From NCBI GenBank assembly GCA_963666895.2, contig CAXXNS010000010.1, positions 1 to 64,000 of the forward strand: 64,000 nt of DNA, given 5' to 3'. Within the stretch, counting starts at the first letter, position 1, and each line of letters starts with the position of its first letter. Origin of the DNA: G963666895 sp963666895 (GTDB taxonomy: Bacteria > Desulfobacterota > Desulfovibrionia > Desulfovibrionales > Desulfovibrionaceae). A model generated the notes under the pieces. That model was not told where the DNA came from. It saw only the letters and a program-made list of their open reading frames with translations, and ran no database searches. Positions 36,564-45,676 of the stretch are shown here, one piece after another. A program made the position numbers and the translations under genes.

Positions 36564-37667
36564 ATGAACACGACGCCGACACCCGAACACGCCCCCCGGC
36601 CACTCCGGCCCCGGGCCCGCGACCTGCTCCTGGGCCTGGCCATTTCGGTCCTGCTGGCCTGGGTCTCGGGGCTGTTGTTCCTGAACTCGGTGCCGCCCCT
36701 GGTCCTGGACCCGGACACGGGCCAATACGTCTACCCCGAGGGCAGCCACGTGGCGTACCGCAGCGAGGGCTGGGGCGACTCCCTGGCCGGGCCCCACGGC
36801 AGCAACGGCCAAGGCTGGGCCGGGCTGGACGCGGAGCTCCCGGTGGTCTTCTGGGGGGATTCCTTTGTCCAGGCCTTCCAGGTGGACGACGACCGCAAGA
36901 TGGACGCGGCCTTCACCCGCCTCTGCCAAGAATCGGACGCCCCCTGCGCCGGGGTGGGCATCGGCCGGTTCGCCGACTCCCTGGCGGACTACTATTTCAA
37001 GATGCAGCGCTACGCGCCGCTTTTGCCGGAAAACACCACCCACGTCATCGTGTTCGGCCAGCTGACCGACACCCTGCCGGACCAGGGCGCGGACTGCCGG
37101 AGCAGGTTCATGCAAACCGCCCAGGGGTTCGCCCTTGAGGAGCGGTTCTGCTCGCCCAAGGCCCGATGGGAGTTCGTCCGGTCCCTGCTGTACCGCTACC
37201 GGCTCTCCTTCCTGGGCAAGGCCCTCAACGTTGCCAAGGGAGTCCGCCTGGAAGCCCTGCGCCCGGTCCCGAATTCGGCTCCGGCTTCGGCTTCGGACGT
37301 CAAGCCGTCCCTGGACCCGCCCGAGCAATACGAGGCGGCCTGGGCCTACCTGGTCCAGGCCCTGGCCGACGCGGCCCATGGAAGGCTGATGATCGTGTAC
37401 GCCCCGCAGCTGCTGCCCGACGATCCGGACGCCCCGTTCCCGCCGCCTTTCCGGAATCCCCAGGCCCCCTACCTGGAGGCCTTTGCCAACGTCTGCAACC
37501 GATACGGCGTGGACTTCATGGGCCTGTACCCGGAGTGGCACCGCGTCTGGTCGGAGTCCGGACGCACACCCTTCGGATTCGCCAATTCCCGGCCCGGCCG
37601 GGGCCATTTCAACGTCCTGGGGCACGAGCTGGTGGCCCGGGCCGTGTTCGACCGACTTTTTGATTGA
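36564..37667 (+). CDS. Membrane-anchored SGNH/GDSL-like O-acyl transfer partner of MBOAT
   Basis: 367-residue protein with one N-terminal membrane span (about residues 18-38) and an outside SGNH domain. Block I is FWGDSFVQA with Ser100; LDPDTG before it and GRGHFNVLGH at the C-terminus with the catalytic His are shared with the paralogue at 40493. ATG 36564 follows GAGGGA by 5 bp and avoids upstream shadow sequence. It is encoded just after the MBOAT gene and probably takes the acyl group on Ser and hands it to the glycan. The two paralogues share the N-terminal segment but differ elsewhere, so they may use different acceptors. Confidence 0.85.
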   Translation: MNTTPTPEHAPRPLRPRARDLLLGLAISVLLAWVSGLLFLNSVPPLVLDPDTGQYVYPEGSHVAYRSEGWGDSLAGPHGSNGQGWAGLDAELPVVFWGDSFVQAFQVDDDRKMDAAFTRLCQESDAPCAGVGIGRFADSLADYYFKMQRYAPLLPENTTHVIVFGQLTDTLPDQGADCRSRFMQTAQGFALEERFCSPKARWEFVRSLLYRYRLSFLGKALNVAKGVRLEALRPVPNSAPASASDVKPSLDPPEQYEAAWAYLVQALADAAHGRLMIVYAPQLLPDDPDAPFPPPFRNPQAPYLEAFANVCNRYGVDFMGLYPEWHRVWSESGRTPFGFANSRPGRGHFNVLGHELVARAVFDRLFD

Positions 37668-37686
37668 AAAGGATTATGCTGCCGTC

Positions 37687-39594
37687 ATGTGTGGAATCGC
37701 CGGATACCTGACCCCGCACCCCGCCTCGTCCGACCACATGGCCGGGCGTGTCCGGGACATGGCCGACGCCCTGGCCCACCGGGGGCCCGACGACTCCGGG
37801 ATCTGGGCGGACGCCGGTTCCGGCGTGGCCTTCGGACACCGCAGGCTGTCCATCCAGGACCTCTCCCCCCTGGGCAGGCAGCCCATGGCCTCGGCCAATG
37901 GCCGGTACGTGATCTGCTTCAACGGCGAGGTCTACAACCACCTGGACCTGCGCAGGGAACTCGAACCCCTGGGCCACTCCTTCCGGGGCGGCTCGGACAC
38001 CGAGACCATGCTGGCGGCCATTGTCCAGTGGGGGTTGCGCGGCGCGGTGGAACGCTTCGTGGGCATGTTCGCCTTCGCCCTGTGGGACGTGCGGGAGCAC
38101 AGCCTGCACCTGGTGCGCGACCGGCTGGGCATCAAGCCCCTGTACTACGGCCGGGCGGCCAGGAATTTCGTGTTCGCCTCGGAGCTCAAGGCCCTGCGCG
38201 CCCACCCGGACTTCGACCCGGCCGTGGACCGCGACGCCCTGGCCCTGTATTTCCGCCACAACTACGTGCCCGCGCCCCACTGCATCCACGCCCGGGTCCA
38301 CAAGCTCGAACCGGGCTGCATCCTCAGCCTGGACGCGGCCGGAGGCGAGCCCCGGCTGGAACGCTACTGGTCGGCCGAGGAGGTCTGGACCTCGGGCGTG
38401 GCCGATCCCCTGGCCCTGGACGAGCAAGAGGCGGCCGAGGAGCTGGAGCGGCTGCTCCTGGACGCGGTGGGCTCGCGCATGCTCTCGGACGTGCCCCTGG
38501 GCGCGTTCCTGTCCGGGGGCATCGACTCCTCCCTGGTCACCGCGCTCATGCAGGCCCAGAGCGACGCGCCCGTGCGCACCTTCTCCATCGGCTTCCATGA
38601 GCAGGAGTACAACGAGGCCGGACACGCCAAGGCCGTGGCCGCCCACCTGGGCACGGACCACACCGAGTTGTACCTGACTCCGCAGGACCTGCTGGACGCG
38701 GTGCCGCTCATCCCCCGCCACTGGGACGAGCCCTTTGCCGACTCCTCGCAGATCCCCACCCTGCTGCTGTCGCGCATGACCCGGGAGCACGTCACCGTGG
38801 CCCTGTCCGGCGACGGCGGGGACGAACTCTTTTCCGGGTACGAGCGCCATCTGTTCATCGCCCGGGTCTGGCGGCTGGTGGGCAGGACGCCCCTGGGCCT
38901 GCGCAAGGCGGCCGCGCTCCTGGGACGGGCCCTGCCGGAAAGCGGTTGGCGGCTGGCCGGGAAGACCGGGCCCAAGATCCGCTGGCGGCTGGACGCCCTG
39001 GCCTGCAAGGACTTCCCCGAACTCTACCGCTTCCTGTTCTCCCACGCCCGCGACCCGGAATCCTTTGTGCCCGGGTCCCGCGAGCCCGAGACCGCGTTCA
39101 CCCGGAACCCGGCCCGGCTGAAAAGCCTGGACTCCTACCAGGCCATGGCCCTGCTGGACCTGGAGGCCTACCTGCCCGACGACATCCTGACCAAGGTGGA
39201 CCGGGCCAGCATGGCCGTCAGCCTGGAGGCCCGGGTGCCCCTGCTGGACCACCGGGTGGTGGAGTTCGCGGCCCGCGTGCCCACGGCCATGAAGGTCCGG
39301 GGCAGCGACGGCAAGATGCTGCTGCGTCGCGTGCTGCACAAGTACGTGCCCCGGGAGCTGGTGGAACGGCCCAAGATGGGTTTCGGCGTGCCCATCGACC
39401 AGTGGATGAAGAACGAGCTGCGGCCGTGGTGCGAGTCCCTGCTGGCCGAACGGACCATCAGGGAACAGGGCTATCTGGACGCCGGGCAGGTGGCCCGCAT
39501 CTGGCGCGAGTACCTGGGCGGGCAGCGCAACTGGTTCTCCCTGCTCTGGGACGTGCTCATGTTCCAGGCCTGGCTGGAGGAGGTGCGGCCGTGA
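37687..39594 (+). CDS. asnB: Asparagine synthase (glutamine-hydrolysing) homologue
   Basis: 635-residue class II amidotransferase. After removal of Met the N-terminal Cys of MCGIAGY is the glutaminase nucleophile; RLSIQDLSPLGRQPM and the RHRGP-like AHRGPDDSG confirm that domain. The synthetase domain has the PP-loop SGGIDSS near residue 277 and SGDGGDELFSGYERH near residue 375. It may supply asparagine, but in glycan clusters such enzymes often amidate a uronic or other acidic sugar; the two MBOAT-SGNH modules on either side favour this. It starts 20 bp after the SGNH gene, and the stop overlaps the next start. Confidence 0.9.
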   Translation: MCGIAGYLTPHPASSDHMAGRVRDMADALAHRGPDDSGIWADAGSGVAFGHRRLSIQDLSPLGRQPMASANGRYVICFNGEVYNHLDLRRELEPLGHSFRGGSDTETMLAAIVQWGLRGAVERFVGMFAFALWDVREHSLHLVRDRLGIKPLYYGRAARNFVFASELKALRAHPDFDPAVDRDALALYFRHNYVPAPHCIHARVHKLEPGCILSLDAAGGEPRLERYWSAEEVWTSGVADPLALDEQEAAEELERLLLDAVGSRMLSDVPLGAFLSGGIDSSLVTALMQAQSDAPVRTFSIGFHEQEYNEAGHAKAVAAHLGTDHTELYLTPQDLLDAVPLIPRHWDEPFADSSQIPTLLLSRMTREHVTVALSGDGGDELFSGYERHLFIARVWRLVGRTPLGLRKAAALLGRALPESGWRLAGKTGPKIRWRLDALACKDFPELYRFLFSHARDPESFVPGSREPETAFTRNPARLKSLDSYQAMALLDLEAYLPDDILTKVDRASMAVSLEARVPLLDHRVVEFAARVPTAMKVRGSDGKMLLRRVLHKYVPRELVERPKMGFGVPIDQWMKNELRPWCESLLAERTIREQGYLDAGQVARIWREYLGGQRNWFSLLWDVLMFQAWLEEVRP

Positions 39595-40496
39595 AGCCCC
39601 TGCTGAGGCTGGAACACCTGCTCAAGGAAAGCGGGCCCGCACCGGACAGGCCGGGCTGGCTGGCCCTGCTCCTGAAGCGGCCCGGGCTGTGGACCTTCTC
39701 CGCCCGGTTCCTGCGCAACAAGTTCACCCCCCTGATCCTGGACCGCATCCGTGGCCTGGACGTGCCCCTGGAGGAGCGCGCACGGCTCTTCAACCAGGCC
39801 ATCGCGCACATCAACGTGGGCGAGACCTACAAGACCAGCGGCCCGGACCGCACCCGGCTGGTGGACCAGGCCATCCTGGCCCATGCGGCAAAGTATTCGC
39901 CGTTGCGCTTCCTGGAGGTGGGCGTGTCCGACGGCACGGCCAGCCTCAACCTGCTGCGGTCCCTGCCCAAAGGAACCAGCATCCGGCTCACGGACCGCCA
40001 TCCGGTGTTCTTCCGCAAGGGGCGCTTCCCCGTGACGCGGCTGTACGACGGCGACCGCAGGCTCCTGGGGGTCAAGATCCTGGGGTTGTACTTCAACGTG
40101 GCCTGTTGCGAGCCCAGCCGGGCAGCGGGGCTTGCGCCCATCCCGACCCTGAACCCGGTGGTCCGGGCCGAGGCCGGGGTCGAGGACATCGAGCGCTTCG
40201 ACGTGCGCCTGGACGCCGTCGACCAGCCCGCGCACCTGATCAAGTGCGCCAACCTGTTCAACTGCAAGTATTTCCCGGCCGAGACCATCCGCGCGGCCGT
40301 GGCCAACCTGGGCCGCAGCCTGGCCCCGGGCGGGCTGTTGTTCATCTCCCAGAACAACGCGCGGTACACGGACGGGGAGTCCTATTTCGCGCTTCAGCGC
40401 GGGCCGGACGGGCTGGTCCTGGTGGAGGAGAAGAATGGCCACGAGGCCGTGGACCTGTTCCGCCATGGCCCCCTGCCTGTGGAGGGCGCGCCGTGA
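39591..40496 (+). CDS. SAM methyltransferase-like protein
   Basis: 301-residue protein that starts at GTG 39591 overlapping the AsnB stop. A SAM-binding-like block FLEVGVSDGTASLNLLRSL lies near residue 105, and LIKCANLFNCKYF near residue 218 with SLAPGGLLFISQNN near residue 245 has the layout of class I methyltransferase strands 5-6. The first 80 residues are helical and have no match I know. It overlaps the following SGNH gene by 4 bp. A methyltransferase acting on the glycan is the best guess, with less certainty than for the others because the SAM loop is unusual. Confidence 0.7.
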   Translation: MKPLLRLEHLLKESGPAPDRPGWLALLLKRPGLWTFSARFLRNKFTPLILDRIRGLDVPLEERARLFNQAIAHINVGETYKTSGPDRTRLVDQAILAHAAKYSPLRFLEVGVSDGTASLNLLRSLPKGTSIRLTDRHPVFFRKGRFPVTRLYDGDRRLLGVKILGLYFNVACCEPSRAAGLAPIPTLNPVVRAEAGVEDIERFDVRLDAVDQPAHLIKCANLFNCKYFPAETIRAAVANLGRSLAPGGLLFISQNNARYTDGESYFALQRGPDGLVLVEEKNGHEAVDLFRHGPLPVEGAP

Positions 40497-41539
40497 TCCG
40501 CTGGCTGCTCGGCCTGGCGGGCGCGGTCCTGCTGACCTGGCTGGCCGGAATCTGGCTGCTGGACGACGTGCCTGCCGTGATCCTGGACCCGGACACGGGC
40601 CGCACGGTCAAGGCCCCGGGCACGGTCTACCACCAGCGTTCCGAGGGCTGGGCCGTGACCCGTGTCGGACGGCTGGGGGTCAACGGCATCGAGGACGTGA
40701 CCCGGGTGGCCGGACCCAAGATCGTCATCTGGGGCGACTCCTTTGTGGAGGCGTTGCAGGTGGACGACCAGGACAAGGCGGCCCAGGTTCTGACCCGGGA
40801 GCTGGGCGAGGCCGGCCTGGACGCCACGGCCTTTGCCGTGGCCGGTGGCGGCGAGTCCCCGGCCGACCACTTCTTCCTCCTGCCCGAGTACGAACGGCTG
40901 GTGCCCAACGTCCGGGCCCACGTCCTGGTCCTGGGCGGCCTGACAGACGTCAAGCCCGCGGGCGACAGCCAGTGCCACAGCCGGTTCCTGGACGGCCCGC
41001 CCTGGATCGAGCGCGGCCAGTGCCTGCCCTCGGGCGCGGCCCTGCGGCTGACCCCGGTCATGGACCGCTGGCGGCTGTCCTGGGCGTATGAGCTCTACAA
41101 GAATCTGACCAGCCACCAGTTCCGCTTCCTGCCCGGTCCGATAACCAAGGCCGACGAGCCCCAGCAGGCTCCGCCGCCCGAGCCGCCCATCCGGTTCTGG
41201 AACGCCATGCTGGACCTGTTCCAGGCGCAGACCGACCTGCCCCTGGTCTTCGTGTACCTGCCCCTGGTGCCCCGGCTTGAGCAGGGGCGGGTGGCCCTGG
41301 ACAGCGACCCCGAGCCCCTGGTGCGGGCCTTTGCCCAGGCCTGCGCGGACCACGGCGTGGGCTTCGTGGACATGACCGAGCCCTTTATCCGCTTCTACCG
41401 GGAGAACGGGGCGTTCGTGCACGGCTTCGCCAACACCCCGCCCGGTTCCGGCCACCTCAACGTCCAGGGGCAGCGCCTCCTGGCCCAGGCCCTGCTCGAC
41501 CACTTCACGGAGCACGACCATGTCCTTCGCCAGCCCTGA
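40493..41539 (+). CDS. Membrane-anchored SGNH/GDSL-like O-acyl transfer partner of MBOAT
   Basis: 348-residue paralogue of the protein at 36564. A single N-terminal span (about residues 3-22) anchors an outside SGNH domain: block I is IWGDSFVEA with Ser83 and the C-terminal block is GSGHLNVQGQ with the catalytic His. The start is GTG 40493, overlapping the previous stop; its 3' end overlaps the MBOAT gene by 20 bp. Here the SGNH gene precedes its MBOAT, opposite to the first pair. The likely task is final transfer of an acyl group to the glycan in the periplasm. Confidence 0.85.
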   Translation: MIRWLLGLAGAVLLTWLAGIWLLDDVPAVILDPDTGRTVKAPGTVYHQRSEGWAVTRVGRLGVNGIEDVTRVAGPKIVIWGDSFVEALQVDDQDKAAQVLTRELGEAGLDATAFAVAGGGESPADHFFLLPEYERLVPNVRAHVLVLGGLTDVKPAGDSQCHSRFLDGPPWIERGQCLPSGAALRLTPVMDRWRLSWAYELYKNLTSHQFRFLPGPITKADEPQQAPPPEPPIRFWNAMLDLFQAQTDLPLVFVYLPLVPRLEQGRVALDSDPEPLVRAFAQACADHGVGFVDMTEPFIRFYRENGAFVHGFANTPPGSGHLNVQGQRLLAQALLDHFTEHDHVLRQP

Positions 41540-42914
41540 GTTCGCCCTGCTCTTCCTGGGCCTGCTGAGCTGCCTGGCCGTGGTCCGGAACAACGCGGCC
41601 CGCAAATTATTGCTCCTCGCGGCCGGGATGTACTTCTACGCCTGGTGGGACTGGCGCTTCCTGGGCCTGCTCCTGGCCGGGGTGCTGGCCGACTACGCCA
41701 TCGGCCTGGGCCTGGGCAACGCCACCCGGCCCGCCCGCCGCAGGGCCCTGCTCCTGCTCAGCCTGGCCCTCAACCTGGGCGCGCTGGGCTTCTTCAAATA
41801 CGCGAACTTCTTCCTGGATTCACTGGCCCCCCTGCTGGAATCCCTGGGCCTGCCCACGGGCCACCTGGCCCTGGCCCTGCCCCTGGGCATCTCCTTCTTC
41901 ACCTTCCTGCGCCTGAACTACGTCATCGACGTGTTCCAGGGCCGCGCCGAACCGGAGCGCAGCCTGACGGACTTCGCGCTCTACGCCACCTTCTTCGCCC
42001 ACATCGCGGCCGGGCCCATCACCCGGGCCCGCAACCTGCTGCCCCAGTTCAAGGCCCCGGTCCGCCTGAACCGCGACGATCTGTTCGAGGGCTTCCGGCG
42101 CATCTGCTTCGGCCTGTTCAAGAAGGTGGTCCTGGCCGACCGGCTGGGCATGTTCGTGGACACGGTCTTCGCCGGGCCGGGCCTGTTCGACACGCCCACC
42201 CTGTGGCTGGCCTCTCTGGCCTACACCCTGCAAATCTACCTGGACTTCTCCGGGTACTCGGACCTGGCCATCGGCCTGGCCCGCTGCCTGGGCTACCGGC
42301 TGGACCGCAACTTCGACTTCCCCTACCTGGCCCGCAACCCCTCGGACTTCTGGCGGCGCTGGCACATCTCCCTGTCCTTCTGGTTCCGGGACTACGTATA
42401 CATCCCCCTGGGCGGCAACCGGCAGGGACTGGCCCGGACCTGCCTCAACCTCATGCTGACCCTGCTCCTGTGCGGGCTGTGGCACGGCGCGGGCTGGACC
42501 TTCGTGGCCTGGGGCGCGTGGCACGGCGCGGGCCTGGTGGTCCATCGGCTGTGGCGCACCCGGGCCGGGAGCCGCTCAGGCGGTTCCCTGGGCGTGGCCA
42601 CGGCCACGGTCGGGACCCTGGTCTTCGCCTGCCTGGGCTGGGTCCTGTTCCGGGCCCCGGACCTGGCCCATGCCGAGACCATGCTCCTGCGCATGGTCGT
42701 TCCCTCCCCGGGCGTGTCCTGGCTCCATCCCTTTGTCGGGTTCGCGGCCGGACTCACGGCCCTGGTCCATGCCTGGCGCGTCCTGGCCAAAGAGAACTTC
42801 CGACCTTGTGGACAACGCTCGGCCCTGGCCCCTCTCTGCCTGCCCACCCTGCTGCTCCTGTCCCTGGTGTTCGCCTACGGCGGCCAGAACCCGTTCCTGT
42901 ACTTCCAATTCTAG
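41520..42914 (+). CDS. MBOAT family O-acyltransferase (AlgI/DltB-like)
   Basis: 464-residue polytopic membrane O-acyltransferase, paralogue of the protein at 35177 with the same AGMYFYAWWDWRF start. The signature FWRRWHISLSFWFRDYVYIPLGG near residue 277 and the catalytic His322 in CGLWHGAGWTF are present. It is translated from an ATG that overlaps the SGNH gene by 20 bp, so the two are coupled. With that partner it should move an acyl, most often acetyl, group across the inner membrane. Two such modules suggest two acylated positions. Confidence 0.92.
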   Translation: MSFASPEFALLFLGLLSCLAVVRNNAARKLLLLAAGMYFYAWWDWRFLGLLLAGVLADYAIGLGLGNATRPARRRALLLLSLALNLGALGFFKYANFFLDSLAPLLESLGLPTGHLALALPLGISFFTFLRLNYVIDVFQGRAEPERSLTDFALYATFFAHIAAGPITRARNLLPQFKAPVRLNRDDLFEGFRRICFGLFKKVVLADRLGMFVDTVFAGPGLFDTPTLWLASLAYTLQIYLDFSGYSDLAIGLARCLGYRLDRNFDFPYLARNPSDFWRRWHISLSFWFRDYVYIPLGGNRQGLARTCLNLMLTLLLCGLWHGAGWTFVAWGAWHGAGLVVHRLWRTRAGSRSGGSLGVATATVGTLVFACLGWVLFRAPDLAHAETMLLRMVVPSPGVSWLHPFVGFAAGLTALVHAWRVLAKENFRPCGQRSALAPLCLPTLLLLSLVFAYGGQNPFLYFQF

Positions 42915-42940
42915 GTGCAAGGCAGTAACCTTCAGGATAT

Positions 42941-44434
42941 ATGGACGTGAACCCCGAGCCCCTGGATATCCTGGTCGTCGAGCCCGACCACCAGTGCGGG
43001 ATCAACCCGTTCCCCTGGTCCAGCCTGTCTCTGGCCAGCTATCTGCGCGGCCGGGGCTACAGGGTGGAACTGCTGAGCGGCAGCCTGCTCACCGAAGAAG
43101 AATTCCGGGCCGGGCTGGACCGCGACCTGCCCAGGGCGCGGCTGGTGGGCATCACCTGCTTCACCACGGACACGGCCTGGGTCCGCGACCTGTGCCTGGA
43201 CATCCGGGCCAGACGGCCGGACCTGCCCATCCTCGTCGGCGGACCCCACGCCATCCTGCTGCCGGAGCAGACCGCCCGGTCCCCGCTCTTCGACCACGTG
43301 GCCTACGGCCCGGGCGAGGAGACCACTGCCCGGCTCCTGGACGCGCTGGCCGAGCAGGGGGATCCGGCCCAAATTCCGGGCCTGGTCTTCAAGCGCGGCG
43401 ACGAGACCGTGCGCACCGAACCGGCCCCGCCCCCGCCGGACTACGTCATCGACTACGAGATGCTGCCGGAGCGCAAACGGGCCACCTACGGCCGCTACTT
43501 CGAAATCCTGGCCGGGCGCGGCTGCTCGTTCGCCTGCGCCTTCTGCTACAACGCGGTCTGCGGATTCAAGTGGCGGGGCAAGGACGCCGAGGACCTGATG
43601 GACGAAATCCAGACGGCCGTAGACCGCTACGATCCGGCCCTGATCTATTTCCGGGACGAGAACTTCTTCCACTCCAAGAAGCGCATCCAGCGCTTTCTGG
43701 AACTCTACCGGGAGCGCGGCTTCCGCTTCCAGTGGCACGCCACCTGCCGGGCCAACTACTTCAGCAAGGGCTACATCAACCAGGACCTGATCCGCCAGTT
43801 GGAGCAGGCCAACTGCGTGAAGCTCAAGTTCGGCATGGAGTCGGGCTCGCAGCGGGTGCTGGACCTCCTCAAGAAGGGCACCAAGATCAAGCAGATCCGC
43901 CACGTGGTCTCCAGCCTGGCCCAATCCTCCATCACGGGCAACTACTCCTTTCTCATGGCCGTTCCCGGGGAGACCCGGGCGGAATACCGCGAGACCATGA
44001 CCCTGATCCGGGACATCCTGCGCACCGACCCCAAGGCCGAGATCATCGGACCCCAATACTACCGCATCTATCCCGGGGGCGACCTCTACGACCACATCGT
44101 GGAGCACTACCACCTGCCCCTGCCCGAGAGCTTCGAGGCCTGGGCCGAGGCGGTTCGGGACGACCTGCACGGCCTGTTCAAGGACGTCACCCACCCCTGG
44201 ATCGAAGGCGACCCCACCCTGCCCAAGCGGGCCGACTTCCTGGTGCTCCTGTCCCGCAAGCCCTTGCGGGAGCTGCTCACGCCCCTGAAGTTCCCGGCCC
44301 TGCCCTTCGCCATCCTGGCCCGGCTGCGCATGGCCCTGGGCTGGTACGGCCTGCCCTGGGACCTGAAACTGGGCACCAAATTGTTCACCCGCTACGTGCG
44401 CAGCTTCTACCTGCCGAGGCACAAGCATGGCTGA
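42941..44434 (+). CDS. B12-binding domain radical SAM protein
   Basis: 497-residue radical SAM protein with an N-terminal B12-binding-like domain (ILVVEPDHQCGINPFPWSSL; ILVGGPHAILLPEQ near residue 98). The cluster motif is CSFACAFC at Cys195, Cys199 and Cys202; VKLKFGMESGSQ and NYSFLMAVPGET are core strands. AGGATAT lies shortly before the ATG at 42941, 27 bp after the MBOAT stop. It overlaps the next gene by 8 bp. Fourth of the cluster's B12-type radical SAM proteins; reaction unknown. Confidence 0.88.
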   Translation: MDVNPEPLDILVVEPDHQCGINPFPWSSLSLASYLRGRGYRVELLSGSLLTEEEFRAGLDRDLPRARLVGITCFTTDTAWVRDLCLDIRARRPDLPILVGGPHAILLPEQTARSPLFDHVAYGPGEETTARLLDALAEQGDPAQIPGLVFKRGDETVRTEPAPPPPDYVIDYEMLPERKRATYGRYFEILAGRGCSFACAFCYNAVCGFKWRGKDAEDLMDEIQTAVDRYDPALIYFRDENFFHSKKRIQRFLELYRERGFRFQWHATCRANYFSKGYINQDLIRQLEQANCVKLKFGMESGSQRVLDLLKKGTKIKQIRHVVSSLAQSSITGNYSFLMAVPGETRAEYRETMTLIRDILRTDPKAEIIGPQYYRIYPGGDLYDHIVEHYHLPLPESFEAWAEAVRDDLHGLFKDVTHPWIEGDPTLPKRADFLVLLSRKPLRELLTPLKFPALPFAILARLRMALGWYGLPWDLKLGTKLFTRYVRSFYLPRHKHG

Positions 44435-45572
44435 CCGCGCCCTGACCGTGCTCCTGTTCATCCGCTCCCTGGAGGTGGGCGGGGCCGAACGCCAGCTGGT
44501 GGCCCTGGCCAACGGCCTGGCCGGGCGCGGGCACGCGGTCCACGTGGCCGTGCTCCGTTCCGGCGGCGCCCTGGAAACGGATTTGGACGGGCCCGTGCTG
44601 CACAGCCTGGGCAAACGCGGCCGCTTCGACATCCTGGGGCCCACGTGGCGGCTGATGCGCCTGTGCCGCGGGCTCCGGCCGAACGCGGCCTACGGCTTCC
44701 TGGGCACGGCCAACCTGCTCCTGGCCCTGCTGCGGCCCGTGCTGGGAACGCCCGTGGCCTGGGGCGTGCGGGCCTCCAACATGGACCTGTCGCGCTACTC
44801 CCGGCTGCACCGCGTCCACTTCCGGCTGGAGCGGCTGGCCTCCCGGCTGCCCCGGCGCATCGTGTACAACTCCGAATCCGGCCGGGCCTTCGCCGAATCC
44901 ATGGGCTTTCCCAGGGACCGGGGCATGGTCATCGAGAACGGCGTCGACACGGACCACTTCCACCCCGACGCCGAGGCGCGCACGGCCGTGCGCCAGGAGT
45001 GGGAGGTGGGCGAAAACGAATTCCTGATCGGCAACCTGTCCCGGCTGGACCCCATGAAGGACCACCCCGCCTTTTTCAGGGCGGCTGCCCTGGCCGCCAG
45101 GGAAAGGCCGGACCTGCGCTTCGTGTGCGTGGGCTCGGGTCCCGGGGAGTACGCCACCGGGCTCAGGGCCCTGGCCTACCAGCTCGGCCTCGCGGACCGG
45201 CTCGTGTGGGCGGGCATGCGCCTGGACGTGACCGGGGTGTACAACGCCCTGGACGCCTGTTGTTTGTCCTCGGCGTTCGGCGAGGGCTTCCCCAACGTGC
45301 TCGGCGAGGCCCGGGCCTGCGGCACGCCCTGCGCGGCCACGGACGTGGGCGACGCCTCCAGGCTGGTCGGTCCCACGGGCCGCGTGGTTCCTCCAGGCGA
45401 CCCCGAGGCCCTGGCCCGGGCCCTGCTCGACCTGGCCGAAGCGGCCTCGGCCCGGGCTGAGTCATCTGGTCCAGGGGCGTACCGGGAACAGACGCGGCAG
45501 GGAATCGAGGAATTCAACCTGGAACGGATGGTGGTGCGGACCGAGGCCATGCTCCGCTCCCTGTCCGCCTAG
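44427..45572 (+). CDS. Glycosyltransferase family 4
   Basis: 381-residue GT-B glycosyltransferase and the last gene of the glycan train. The N-terminus has VLLFIRSLEVGGAERQLVALANGLAGRGH; the donor domain has IGNLSRLDPMKDHPAFF near residue 198 and EX7E in GEGFPNVLGEARACG near residue 288. It overlaps the radical SAM gene by 8 bp. No terminator is obvious in the 100 bp that follow, so transcription might read on toward the histidine kinase gene. Confidence 0.92.
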   Translation: MADRALTVLLFIRSLEVGGAERQLVALANGLAGRGHAVHVAVLRSGGALETDLDGPVLHSLGKRGRFDILGPTWRLMRLCRGLRPNAAYGFLGTANLLLALLRPVLGTPVAWGVRASNMDLSRYSRLHRVHFRLERLASRLPRRIVYNSESGRAFAESMGFPRDRGMVIENGVDTDHFHPDAEARTAVRQEWEVGENEFLIGNLSRLDPMKDHPAFFRAAALAARERPDLRFVCVGSGPGEYATGLRALAYQLGLADRLVWAGMRLDVTGVYNALDACCLSSAFGEGFPNVLGEARACGTPCAATDVGDASRLVGPTGRVVPPGDPEALARALLDLAEAASARAESSGPGAYREQTRQGIEEFNLERMVVRTEAMLRSLSA

Positions 45573-45587
45573 AAACGGGCGGCCGTA

Positions 45588-45617
45588 TTGCCTTCTCCCC
45601 GAAGCCTCCTGTATGAC
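45588..45617 (+). promoter_or_regulatory. Possible promoter for the histidine kinase gene
   Basis: TTGCCT at 45588-45593 and TATGAC at 45612-45617 are 18 bp apart, a fair match to sigma70 boxes, in the only gap of about 100 bp between the glycan cluster and the kinase gene. Weak evidence; no start site data. Confidence 0.3.
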
Positions 45618-45676
45618 CGGGACATGCGTATCCGTTTATTGATCTCGGGCCATGTCCACAAGCAAGGGACGCGGCC

